Assembly: GCA_013349325.1 (NCBI GenBank)
Contig: DUZX01000001.1
Span: 124,001-188,000, forward strand
DNA length: 64,000 nucleotides
Direction of reading: 5' to 3'
DNA from: Desulfuromonadales bacterium
GTDB lineage: Bacteria; Desulfobacterota; Desulfuromonadia; Geobacterales; Pseudopelobacteraceae
In this document: positions 9,466-16,398 of the stretch, one piece after another
Numbering within the stretch: the stretch's first letter is position 1
Layout of the letters: each line of letters starts with the position of its first letter
Translations under genes and position numbers: made by a program
The notes under the pieces: generated by a model
The model's database searches: none
What the model was told of the DNA's origin: nothing
The model's input: only the letters and a program-made list of their open reading frames with translations

Positions 9466-10029
9466 TCAGGTTCTGCTGATTTGAGGAGGCGGATCGGGTG
9501 GGTCGTTGTAGCGGGACGTCAGCCTGAACGGTATGGAGGAAGAACAGCTTTTTTCCAGAGGAGTACTATTTTCTGCCGTAAACAGGTGCGGCAGGTGCGG
9601 CATTTTCTCAAAACCCCACAGCGCAAAGAGCTTGCTGCCGCAGGGAGCAGTACCGATAGTAGTCGTTTTTGCGGTTCCTTTACGGGTGGTTTCGTTGGAT
9701 GCGGTAGAAGAATCGTGATCATGTCCGGCAGGCTGCGATGCAGCGCAACAGCTTTTTGCCGCTTTTTTGATTTTTACAACCGTAGGTACGGCATGCTCGT
9801 CGGCATGAGCCACAGCCCCTTTCAGCTTCTTTTGCCAGCAGCAGCAGGCATGTGCAGCACTATGCTCAAGTGAGCAGCCGTCAATCCGGCAATCGCCCGA
9901 ACATTCTCCCGTCACAGCATGCGCCACCCGCTTTGAATGCATGGCAAGCGGAGCCAATGGGCTAAAAACCATCAGCAGGTAGATGGCCGCCATAAGCAAC
10001 GATGTTATGTAGCGCGGAGAGGAGCTCAT
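9466..10029 (-). CDS. Cys/His-rich membrane-anchored protein, copy 1
   Basis: About 187 residues from ATG 10029. ATG 10074 also fits the frame, but 10029 places 22 residues before SPLAPLAM, exactly as in the paralogue at 3027-3539. One N-terminal hydrophobic segment is followed by C-x3-C-x4-C-x9-CCC-WQKKL, a His-containing Lys/Ala stretch, a second CC, a GHDHD patch and the tail DPPDPPPQIS. The gene starts within 60 bases of the cbiD stop, linking the cobalamin genes to the TonB island. The ligand-rich composition suggests metal binding or delivery. I recognise no named family. Confidence 0.8.
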   Translation of the reverse strand: MSSSPRYITSLLMAAIYLLMVFSPLAPLAMHSKRVAHAVTGECSGDCRIDGCSLEHSAAHACCCWQKKLKGAVAHADEHAVPTVVKIKKAAKSCCAASQPAGHDHDSSTASNETTRKGTAKTTTIGTAPCGSKLFALWGFEKMPHLPHLFTAENSTPLEKSCSSSIPFRLTSRYNDPPDPPPQISRT

Positions 10030-10085
10030 ACGGTTCCCGATAAAACACTCTAACCAAAACGGTAGATATCTCATACACTACCACA

Positions 10086-11225
10086 CTAAAAATGTAAAGA
10101 GCTCGAAATAACACCGCCGTCGTATCCACAGAGCAGGGGCAGCACTTCTGAACCAGGTGCATGGACGGCCGCTGCCTGCCGGGCATGATACATTACGAGC
10201 TGCATGAGCGGCGGATCAAATCCGCTGGCAACCGCAATTTCACGGGCAGTATTGGCCTGATTGATTAGAGCGATGATTTCAGCTGAAAACCCGGCCGCTT
10301 CAGCCCATCCCCGCAGAACGGCCAGATCCAGATCAGAAGCGGCGGCATGGGTATTCTCATGCCCGCAGGCAATTTTAAGCAGCTTGGCAAATTGGCAGGC
10401 GATGATCGGCTGCATAAAGCCGCGCTTGGCGCAGGCCTGAAGGGCATAAGCAACGTGATCGCCCATCATGATACAGGCCTCTTCTGGAAGGGTGAGAGGT
10501 GAGGAGTGAAGGGTGAAAAAATTCTGGGCAGCCATCTCGCTGCTGCGACCGGTGGAGAGGACAACATTCTCGCACCCGCATGCCTTGGCGACGTCCAGCG
10601 CAGCGTCAATGGTGTCGGTCCAGGCCTGAGTTGAAATGGGGCGCACAATGCCGGTAGTCCCCAGAATCGAAAGTCCTCCGATAATTCCGAGACGGGCGTT
10701 AAGGGTTTTTTTAGCGCGCTCCTCACCGTCGGGGATGGAAATAGTTACTACAAGCGGCAAGGGGCAAGGGGCATGGAGTGAAAAGGCTGACCGCACAGAT
10801 GCTTCGATCATCTTGCGTGGCACCGGATTAATGGCCCATTCGCCGGGGGGGATCGCCAATCCAGGCTTGGTAACCTTGCCGATGCCTGTTCCACCTTTGA
10901 TTCTGATTTCACTCCCCCCTTCAATAAAGGGGGGTCGGGGGGGATTTGCCGCGATCCGCGCCCACACCTCGACACCATGAGTCACATCCGGATCATCGCC
11001 GGCATCCTTAATGACAAAGCAAGTCGCCTCATGCTCCGAAAACGACTGGCCATGCAGTTCAAAGGCGGCTACGGCTCCGGTTGGAAGATCAATACTGACG
11101 TCAGCGATACCAACCTGCTGCATCAACATCAGAGCAGCACCTTTTGCGGCAGCGGCGGCGCATGCTCCGGTCGTGTAGCCCGTCCTGAGCGGAGTCGAAG
11201 GGCCTGAGCGGACTGTTTTTTTCAT
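10086..11225 (-). CDS. cbiD: Cobalt-precorrin-5B C1-methyltransferase CbiD
   Basis: 379 residues. CbiD methylates C1 of cobalt-precorrin-5B in anaerobic corrin-ring synthesis. The hallmark N-terminal GYTTGACAAAAAKGA, DAGDDPDVTHG, INPVPRKMI and GLSILGTTGIVRP are all present. Its ATG overlaps the cbiC stop (ATGA). The protein is unusual in having low-complexity insertions at four loop positions (PSTPLR near residue 10, NPPRPPFIEGG near 95, HAPCPLPLV near 150, LHSSPLTLP near 240). Each is encoded by sequence resembling an intergenic repeat, and the conserved blocks between them stay intact, so the enzyme is probably functional. Confidence 0.93.
   Translation of the reverse strand: MKKTVRSGPSTPLRTGYTTGACAAAAAKGAALMLMQQVGIADVSIDLPTGAVAAFELHGQSFSEHEATCFVIKDAGDDPDVTHGVEVWARIAANPPRPPFIEGGSEIRIKGGTGIGKVTKPGLAIPPGEWAINPVPRKMIEASVRSAFSLHAPCPLPLVVTISIPDGEERAKKTLNARLGIIGGLSILGTTGIVRPISTQAWTDTIDAALDVAKACGCENVVLSTGRSSEMAAQNFFTLHSSPLTLPEEACIMMGDHVAYALQACAKRGFMQPIIACQFAKLLKIACGHENTHAAASDLDLAVLRGWAEAAGFSAEIIALINQANTAREIAVASGFDPPLMQLVMYHARQAAAVHAPGSEVLPLLCGYDGGVISSSLHF
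10487..10518. repeat. Purine-rich low-complexity repeat within cbiD
   Basis: GGTGAGAGGTGAGGAGTGAA-type sequence, with near-tandem GGTGA/AGTGA units, coding the HSSPLTL loop of CbiD. Such tracts usually lie between genes, which suggests insertion into the gene. I have not verified other genomic copies. Confidence 0.4.
10912..10947. repeat. C/G-run palindromic repeat within cbiD
   Basis: CTCCCCCCTTCAATAAAGG followed by GGGGTCGGGGGGGATTT: a short hairpin (CCCCCCTT/AAGGGGGG) plus a second G-run. The element at 27350-27384 is the same design, including the GGGGGATTTG end, so both belong to one dispersed family. It encodes the NPPRPPFIEGG loop of CbiD. Confidence 0.6.
11184..11212. repeat. CCTGAGCGGAGTCGAAGGG repeat at the 5' end of cbiD
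   Basis: CCTGAGCGGAGTCGAAGGG at 11184-11202 is followed at once by a second CCTGAGCGGA. It encodes SGPSTPLRTG at the CbiD N-terminus, ahead of the conserved GYTTGA. It resembles a common short dispersed bacterial repeat; copy number was not checked. Confidence 0.5.
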
Positions 11226-11860
11226 TGCCGTTCGGTAGCCAGAATCGTCAGCGCATTCACCACGGCTGCTGCCACATTTGAGCCACCTTTGCGACCAATA
11301 TTGGTGATGAATGGAATCGCATGCCCTCCGGCAGCCAGGGCATTTTTACTCTCTTCGGCTCCGACAAAACCAACCGGCAGACCGATGATCAGCGCCGGTT
11401 TTGCGGCGCCGGCTTCAACAAGCCGAAGCAGTTCGAACAGCGCCGTCGGGGCATTGCCGATCACAAAAATCCGGTTGGCCGGATTGGCAACAGCTTTACG
11501 CATGGCAGCAATCGACCGGGTAATGCCTTCACGCGTGGCCAGTTCGGCCACATCAGAGTCAGCCACATGACAGGACACCGCACATCCGAACGCCGCCATG
11601 CGCGGTTTGCTGATGCCGGAAAGAGCCATATTCGTGTCGGTGACTATTCCAGCTCCACTCGTGAGTGCTGCAATAGCCTCCTCAACGACGTCATCGGAAA
11701 GCACCATGGATTGTACATACTCAAAATCGGCGCTGGTATGAATCGCTCGGCGCACAATCTGCCATTCCGATTCTGCCCAGCCATGATCACCCGCCTCACA
11801 ATCAATGATGCGGAACGACTCGGTTTCAATCTCTTCCGGTTTCATGGTCAAAGATTCCAT
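11222..11860 (-). CDS. cbiC: Precorrin-8X/cobalt-precorrin-8 methylmutase CbiC
   Basis: 212 residues from ATG 11860, with GGTGGA upstream. This start overlaps the cbiX stop as TGATG; a GTG at 11869 and ATG 11845 are alternatives. CbiC moves the C11 methyl to C12 to give the hydrogenobyrinate/cobyrinate ring. The family is shown by IIDCEAGDHGWAESEWQIVRR, TDTNMALSGISK, VIGNAPTALFELL and GLPVGFVGAEESK. The stop overlaps the cbiD start. It sits in a three-gene block of the anaerobic cobalamin pathway. Confidence 0.92.
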   Translation of the reverse strand: MESLTMKPEEIETESFRIIDCEAGDHGWAESEWQIVRRAIHTSADFEYVQSMVLSDDVVEEAIAALTSGAGIVTDTNMALSGISKPRMAAFGCAVSCHVADSDVAELATREGITRSIAAMRKAVANPANRIFVIGNAPTALFELLRLVEAGAAKPALIIGLPVGFVGAEESKNALAAGGHAIPFITNIGRKGGSNVAAAVVNALTILATERQ

Positions 11861-12243
11861 CAGTTCCACCCCAACCTTTCCAGCGCTTCGCCGACCCGCT
11901 CGGCTTCAATCTCGGCCAGCTTGCGGTGTGCTCCCAGATGCCCACCCATCGCCATGATCAAACCTGGATGACGCTTCTGTGCGGTTTCAATCTCTTCGGG
12001 CAGGTCATGCTGGACATGGGCTCCCATAAAGAGAAAATACGGCATCAGCAGGATACGTTTAGCACCCCGCGCAACACAGGTATCAATCCCCTGCTGGATA
12101 TCCGGTTCGTGCATCTCGCGGAAAGATACTTCGACAATTTCAAAGCCGGTCATTTCCTGAACCATTTTAGCCACGTCACGTGCAGCATCGTTAGCCTCGG
12201 CTATACGGCTGCCGTGAGCCATCATAAGAATTGCAGTTTTCAT
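11860..12243 (-). CDS. cbiX: Sirohydrochlorin cobaltochelatase, small CbiX
   Basis: 127 residues, the single-domain CbiX-S form. It inserts cobalt into sirohydrochlorin, the first committed step of the anaerobic pathway. Metal-binding histidines are visible at His10 (MMAHGSR) and in MGAHVQHDLP (His76, His79). It is the first gene of the cbiX-cbiC-cbiD block, whose genes overlap by a few bases. No B12-riboswitch sequence was recognised in the roughly 200 bases upstream. Confidence 0.92.
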   Translation of the reverse strand: MKTAILMMAHGSRIAEANDAARDVAKMVQEMTGFEIVEVSFREMHEPDIQQGIDTCVARGAKRILLMPYFLFMGAHVQHDLPEEIETAQKRHPGLIMAMGGHLGAHRKLAEIEAERVGEALERLGWN

Positions 12244-12446
12244 TGGTTTCCTGTCCTTGGTAAATAAATGGATGTAGTGCGAGAATTTTGCTGCGTGGCA
12301 CTGAATTGGGTATCCTTGTTAAACGGGCATGAAGTTGGCCCGCCGGTTTTTAGACTGGTTTGACTTTCTGGTTGGAAACTTGTTTTGCCTTTCTGCTTTT
12401 TCTTTCTTTTTGAATGTTTCTGTTGGGATATTTAGCAGCAGTTTTT
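12244..12446. other. Intergenic region between cbiX and the HigA-like gene
   Basis: About 200 bases without a convincing ORF. A 5-bp hairpin (CGGGC 12324-12328, GCCCG 12338-12342) is followed on the plus strand by CCGGTTTTT, and on the minus strand it could weakly end the antitoxin transcript. I found no riboswitch-like conserved box. Confidence 0.4.
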
Positions 12447-12728
12447 CTAGGCGAGTTCTACTTTCAATCGTTTTCCAAGTGCCAGTGCCGCCCTTTCTAG
12501 TGTCTGTAATGTAACGGAAACATTCCCTGGGTCGAGCAATCTGTCCAGTGCCGAGCGGCTTGTGTGCATCTTGTGTGCAAGTGCAGTTTTTGAGAGGTTT
12601 GATTTCTGCATCTCTTTTTCAATCTGATACGCGACAACCCGCTTGATTGTAGTTGCTTCTACATCCTCCAACAAGCCTTCTTCTTGCGGAAAATCATCAA
12701 AATCTGATCCCGAGTGAATGTTATTCAT
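12447..12728 (-). CDS. XRE-family antitoxin (HigA-like)
   Basis: About 93 residues from ATG 12728, with GGAGG upstream. Residues 30-93 form a Cro/CI-type helix-turn-helix: LSKTALAHKMHTSRSALDRL, then LQTLERAALALGKRLKVEL. The start overlaps the stop of the upstream toxin frame (ATGA), the usual toxin-first HigBA arrangement. HigA-type proteins bind the toxin and repress the operon. The ORF looks intact although its toxin partner carries a premature stop, so it may survive as an orphan regulator or anti-addiction protein. Confidence 0.8.
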   Translation of the reverse strand: MNNIHSGSDFDDFPQEEGLLEDVEATTIKRVVAYQIEKEMQKSNLSKTALAHKMHTSRSALDRLLDPGNVSVTLQTLERAALALGKRLKVELA

Positions 12729-13081
12729 CGTTTTTTCCTCCAATAGTTACCTAATCTTGTGGTTGCCGTATTGAGTTCGTTTTGTGGTGTCTGATTTGAT
12801 TTTTTGATGAATCCGTGCATCAGAATCATTTGGCTCCCATTGACAGTAAAGAAAAGCTGCGCGATGCCGTACGTCAAATACGAGCGAACTTCCCAAAGAT
12901 TCTTGTTAATCTTTCTGATAAGCGGCATTCCCAACGGCCAGCCAAGCAGAGCTGTTTTGATGTCTTCGCCAATGATTCACTTATCGTCTCGTGGAATTTC
13001 TTTAAGCCAATCACGCACCGGCTCATTTCCGGCATCCGTGCGATAAAAGTTCACATTAAGGATAAAATTAATCTGGACCAT
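12725..13081 (-). pseudogene. HigB/RelE-like toxin interrupted by an in-frame TGA
   Basis: Reading from ATG 13081 gives 34 residues with typical HigB N-terminal features (FYRTDAGNEPVRDWLKEIP), then TGA at 12977-12979. The same frame then continues through IIGEDIKTALLGWPLGMPL and LWEVRSYLTYGIAQLFFTVN to a normal end at 12725. The total of about 118 codons is full length. A single CGA-to-TGA change (Arg expected after DDK) explains it, with no frameshift. Re-initiation at the TTG or ATG near 12930 would give only a C-terminal fragment. Confidence 0.8.
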
Positions 13082-13311
13082 ATCAGAAATGTACCATAAT
13101 TGGTTCAGCCTTCAACAAAATAATGATCGGGCTTGCCTGGCTAGAAATTAATTGGAAGAGAGTTCCTTTTGAAGCGGCCTGAAAGCCCAATTCCGACTGA
13201 GGAGGAACAGCGATAGAGTTCCGTTGCTTCTCGCGCAAATCTCCAATCGTTCAGAATATCGCCATCTCAAAATTTTCCTGCCCAACAGTGTGCTTGATGA
13301 TTTTGCACGGA
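13082..13311. other. Intergenic region between mscS-like gene and HigB remnant
   Basis: About 230 bases with no supported ORF. It must hold the promoter for the HigBA locus and the end of the MscS operon, but I could not pick out a convincing terminator hairpin. Confidence 0.3.
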
Positions 13312-14952
13312 TTATGATGTAGCTCTCCGTTTGTTCGATTCAGGCAGATACGGTTCGGGAGTTGTGATCATGCTCCCGTCCCGCAGCGCTGAATAATGCG
13401 GCGACATTATCTCTACGCCGGCTTCGTTGAATTTTTCCTGGATATTCTGGTGAAGTACCGAGTAGGTGCGGGCCATGACCGCCGGTTTATCTGTGAAGGC
13501 GTTGATCTGGTAGCTGACGTAGAAATCATCGAGGCTTGTCTGCAGAACGAACGGTGCCGGCAGTTCAAGGATATTTTCTGTTGCACGCGCTGCAGCGATC
13601 AGCAGTTCATGCACCTGACGCCAGGGAGCGTCATAACCGATCGTAACGGTCGTATGAAGTATCAGACCATGCTCCTCAGCCGATGAGCTGTAATTGGTGA
13701 TATGACTGGCAAGGACCATGGCATTCGGAACCGTGACATCGACGTTTTTGATAGTCCGGATACGGGTAATCAGCAGATTGTTTTCGATCACATCACCGAC
13801 CGCATCCGAAATTTTGATGCGGTCCCCCACCTTAAAAGCCCGTGTATAGGTCAGGACGACACCCGCCACAATGTTCGAAAGCGCTGAAGACGAGCCGAGC
13901 GAGAAGAGCACCCCCAAAAAAATTGATACCCCTTTGAAGGCCGGCGAGTCGGATCCCGGCAGATAGGGAAATGCGACTACTGCGGCAAAAGCCAGCATTA
14001 AAAACCGGACTATTTTGAAGGTCGGCTCGGACCAGTCCGGGTAAAAGCCCGGTATGGTGATGGTCTGCTTCTCGACTTCAGAAAACAGGAATCCCATAAA
14101 TTTGATGGTGTAACGGGTAATAACAATAATCACCAGCAGAAAGAACAGCTTGGGGAGCGACGCCACGAACGTCTGCCAGATTGTATCCAGCGGGGCCAGC
14201 GTATAGGCCAGCAGTTTGGCCGCCACGCCGTGGGTCCAGGGAAAAAAACTCAGCACCAGCGGGATGTACAGAAAAAACAGACCGAGCACGAGAGCGGTTC
14301 GGGTCACATTCAGGATGGCGTTGATCAGCAGGGAAATCCGTTCTTCGTGCAGCAGCTCGAAGGATTGAAAGCGGATCGAGCGGATATAGGTACCGCGCCA
14401 GGAATGAACTTTCGCCCTGATTTTCGGATGAAAATGATTAATCAGCAGCAGTGCGCCGATCAGCACCAGCGTCACCAGAACCGTGTAGAGAGCATCGGAT
14501 AGAAGCGACTGAGTACTGTACTCTTTATTACGTGCCACAACCGCCGCACGTATCTTACCGGCCAGTTCTTCAGCCAAAGCCAGGCGCGTCTTCCCTTCAG
14601 CCAGAGCTTCTGCCTCCGTCACACTCATCAGGATCGTGTCTCCGGAGACGATATCGCTGGTGGACTCGCCATCGGCCACTTTAAGTGAATCGATATTGAA
14701 GAGCGGATTTCTAACAAGCTTGGCCAGGCGGGCCGAAATGAGGCGGGCCCGGTCTTCCGGTGAAAACGAGAGCACCCGGACCCTGATTGGAAACAGCGGC
14801 TGACTATCGAGCGTAACCATGGCTTCAGGCTGTGGCGAAACAGCCGGTTGTACAGTCTTCAATGCAGCAGCTGGCGGTTGATTCTGAGGTGCTGCCACAG
14901 CTAAGGTTGTCAGCATGACAATAATAATCGCTAACGAGATTACTGCGCGCAT
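13312..14952 (-). CDS. MscS-family mechanosensitive channel
   Basis: 546 residues from ATG 14952, with GGGAGG upstream. A signal-like segment (about 1-20) is followed by a periplasmic domain to about 150, several transmembrane helices, and the MscS core: GSSSALSNIVAGVVLTYTRAF as the pore helix, then FKVGDRIKISDAVGDVIE and TVPNAMVLASHITNYS of the cytoplasmic beta and alpha/beta domains. The family releases osmolytes on hypo-osmotic shock. It is longer than E. coli MscS and closer to the extended members. It is the last gene of a three-gene run with two periplasmic coiled-coil proteins that may be partners. Confidence 0.88.
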   Translation of the reverse strand: MRAVISLAIIIVMLTTLAVAAPQNQPPAAALKTVQPAVSPQPEAMVTLDSQPLFPIRVRVLSFSPEDRARLISARLAKLVRNPLFNIDSLKVADGESTSDIVSGDTILMSVTEAEALAEGKTRLALAEELAGKIRAAVVARNKEYSTQSLLSDALYTVLVTLVLIGALLLINHFHPKIRAKVHSWRGTYIRSIRFQSFELLHEERISLLINAILNVTRTALVLGLFFLYIPLVLSFFPWTHGVAAKLLAYTLAPLDTIWQTFVASLPKLFFLLVIIVITRYTIKFMGFLFSEVEKQTITIPGFYPDWSEPTFKIVRFLMLAFAAVVAFPYLPGSDSPAFKGVSIFLGVLFSLGSSSALSNIVAGVVLTYTRAFKVGDRIKISDAVGDVIENNLLITRIRTIKNVDVTVPNAMVLASHITNYSSSAEEHGLILHTTVTIGYDAPWRQVHELLIAAARATENILELPAPFVLQTSLDDFYVSYQINAFTDKPAVMARTYSVLHQNIQEKFNEAGVEIMSPHYSALRDGSMITTPEPYLPESNKRRATS

Positions 14953-14982
14953 GTCAACCTCCCGCTCATCGATGATCACCAG

Positions 14983-15882
14983 TTACTTTTCAGCGGAAGA
15001 TGCTGCATCAAGCGGAGCAGGTGCCTCTTCAGGTTTTGAAGGTTCGGCTCCGCTCACCTTTTCAGGTTCTGCTACAACGTCCGGCATTCTTTCCGTGACC
15101 GGCGGTTCAGCAGCTTCTACAGGTGGTGCAACCTCATGTGCCGGAGGCGGTGGATTTGCCTCAGTCTGAGCCGCAATACCCTTTTCCGCTACTGGCGGTT
15201 CAACCACCTTTACAGGAATAACTATCGCTTCTGGTGCCGGTGCTGCTGCCTTTGGTCGTGGCTGAACCTGAATACTCTGCTGAGTGACCTCGATGTTTTC
15301 CAGCTTTCGATTCAGGCGGAGATTCTCCTCCTTCAATGCTTCAAGTTGCGTCATCTCCGCAGAGAGCTTGGCTATCTGTGCTTCCAGGGCACTCTTCTCA
15401 GCCTTCAGCGCTTCACGTTCCTTGACGACTTTTTCATTCGTAGCCAATTCAGCTTTTAAGCGCGCGATTTCAGCCCTGAAGTCATCAAATATTTTCAGCT
15501 TCGCTTTGATGGCATCAACCTTTTTCCCCAATAAGGTTAATTCCGCACCGATTTTTGTCCGTTCGAGCTTGGTAGCAGCTAACTTGAGCGTCACCTCCAG
15601 CATCGCTGTTTCGTGGTTCACATCCTGTTCAGCTTCGTCTGAAAGGCCGCCAAACATTTTCTCGCCCCCTTTCAGGGCGGCAGCTGCCTTTTCAAGGTAG
15701 CGCGCGGCGCTCTCAAGCTCTGAGGAAACGAGCGAGGCATCAGCGCCGGCCTTGGTCTTGAAATCATTCAAGGCAGCCTGGGCCGTTTCAATTTGAGCCT
15801 GTGATTTACCTCGCTCTGCGGCGTACGTGGTGTGCGGTGTCAGAATCATGGCAGCCAGAACAAGAGTCAGAATAGTTTTCAT
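14983..15882 (-). CDS. Periplasmic coiled-coil protein with Pro/Glu-rich tail
   Basis: 299 residues from ATG 15882 with GGAGGAAAA upstream. It has a signal peptide (cleavage near TYA), then a long Ala/Lys/Glu/Leu heptad region from about 25 to 200, predicted coiled coil (AEIARLKAELATNEK and similar), then a low-complexity Pro/Ala/Val/Glu tail. The stop-to-start spacing from the gene upstream is one base and the mscS-like gene follows after 30 bases, so the three are co-expressed. No catalytic domain is seen. A scaffold role around the channel is a guess from context. Confidence 0.75.
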   Translation of the reverse strand: MKTILTLVLAAMILTPHTTYAAERGKSQAQIETAQAALNDFKTKAGADASLVSSELESAARYLEKAAAALKGGEKMFGGLSDEAEQDVNHETAMLEVTLKLAATKLERTKIGAELTLLGKKVDAIKAKLKIFDDFRAEIARLKAELATNEKVVKEREALKAEKSALEAQIAKLSAEMTQLEALKEENLRLNRKLENIEVTQQSIQVQPRPKAAAPAPEAIVIPVKVVEPPVAEKGIAAQTEANPPPPAHEVAPPVEAAEPPVTERMPDVVAEPEKVSGAEPSKPEEAPAPLDAASSAEK

Positions 15883-15883
15883 C

Positions 15884-16267
15884 TTACTTTTCCTCCCCGC
15901 TAAGATTTTTTTCCAACTGCAGTTCAAGCTTTTTCAGTTCAGCCCTTTTGAGCGCTACCTGTTCCAGCAGTTCCCGTTTCTCAGCCTTTGACTCGGCAAC
16001 ATCCAGCAGGAGATATGACATGTCACTCTTCTGTCGGGCCAGTTTCCGGTTTCCGCCTGCCGAAGCCGCCTGCACAGACGCCACACCGGCAAGAGCTTCT
16101 TTCAGCGCGTCCTCGGCGAGTTCGGCCGCCTTTCCTGATTTCACTTCCGCAGCTCTGCTTTCAAGCTGTTTCAGGTGGCTGTCATCGCTGGCGGAGGGCG
16201 GTTCACTCCAGGCTGCAGCAGCCGACAGGGATAGCACCATAACAAAGCAAAATATATTTTTACGCAT
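15884..16267 (-). CDS. Small periplasmic alpha-helical protein (DUF4398-like)
   Basis: 127 residues; signal peptide ending AAWS, then a helical Ala/Lys/Glu-rich domain containing GNRKLARQKSDMSYLLLDVA. The overall pattern resembles DUF4398 periplasmic proteins, which often accompany OmpA-like or TPR envelope proteins. AAGGAGG precedes ATG 16267. It is first in the three-gene operon with the coiled-coil protein and MscS-like channel. The family assignment is tentative. Confidence 0.7.
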   Translation of the reverse strand: MRKNIFCFVMVLSLSAAAAWSEPPSASDDSHLKQLESRAAEVKSGKAAELAEDALKEALAGVASVQAASAGGNRKLARQKSDMSYLLLDVAESKAEKRELLEQVALKRAELKKLELQLEKNLSGEEK

Positions 16268-16330
16268 GTGAAACCTCCTTAAAAGCAGAGTGTTCTGGAA
16301 CTCTTGCTACCTGAATCGCACATAAATTCA

Positions 16331-16358
16331 TTGCAACTTATCATGATTGCACTATAGT
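16331..16358 (+). promoter_or_regulatory. Sigma-70-type promoter for nhaA
   Basis: TTGCAA (16331-16336), a 16-base spacer, and TATAGT (16353-16358). Transcription would begin near 16365. The in-frame GTG at 16357 overlaps the -10, so it cannot be the start, which supports ATG 16399. Confidence 0.55.
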
Positions 16359-16398
16359 GGACAAAAAAAGTCTTGTAAACAGTCAAAGAACATCTTCC

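Noticed and set aside
12244..12446. Cobalamin riboswitch upstream of cbiX
   Set aside because: No B12-box-like sequence could be read on the minus strand; only a short GC hairpin is present.
12977..12979. Selenocysteine codon in the HigB frame
   Set aside because: HigB toxins have Arg/Lys/Ala there, not Sec, and a CGA-to-TGA mutation explains it more simply.
16357..16398. GTG start extending NhaA by 14 residues
   Set aside because: Overlaps the predicted -10 box, and the extra residues do not resemble NhaA.
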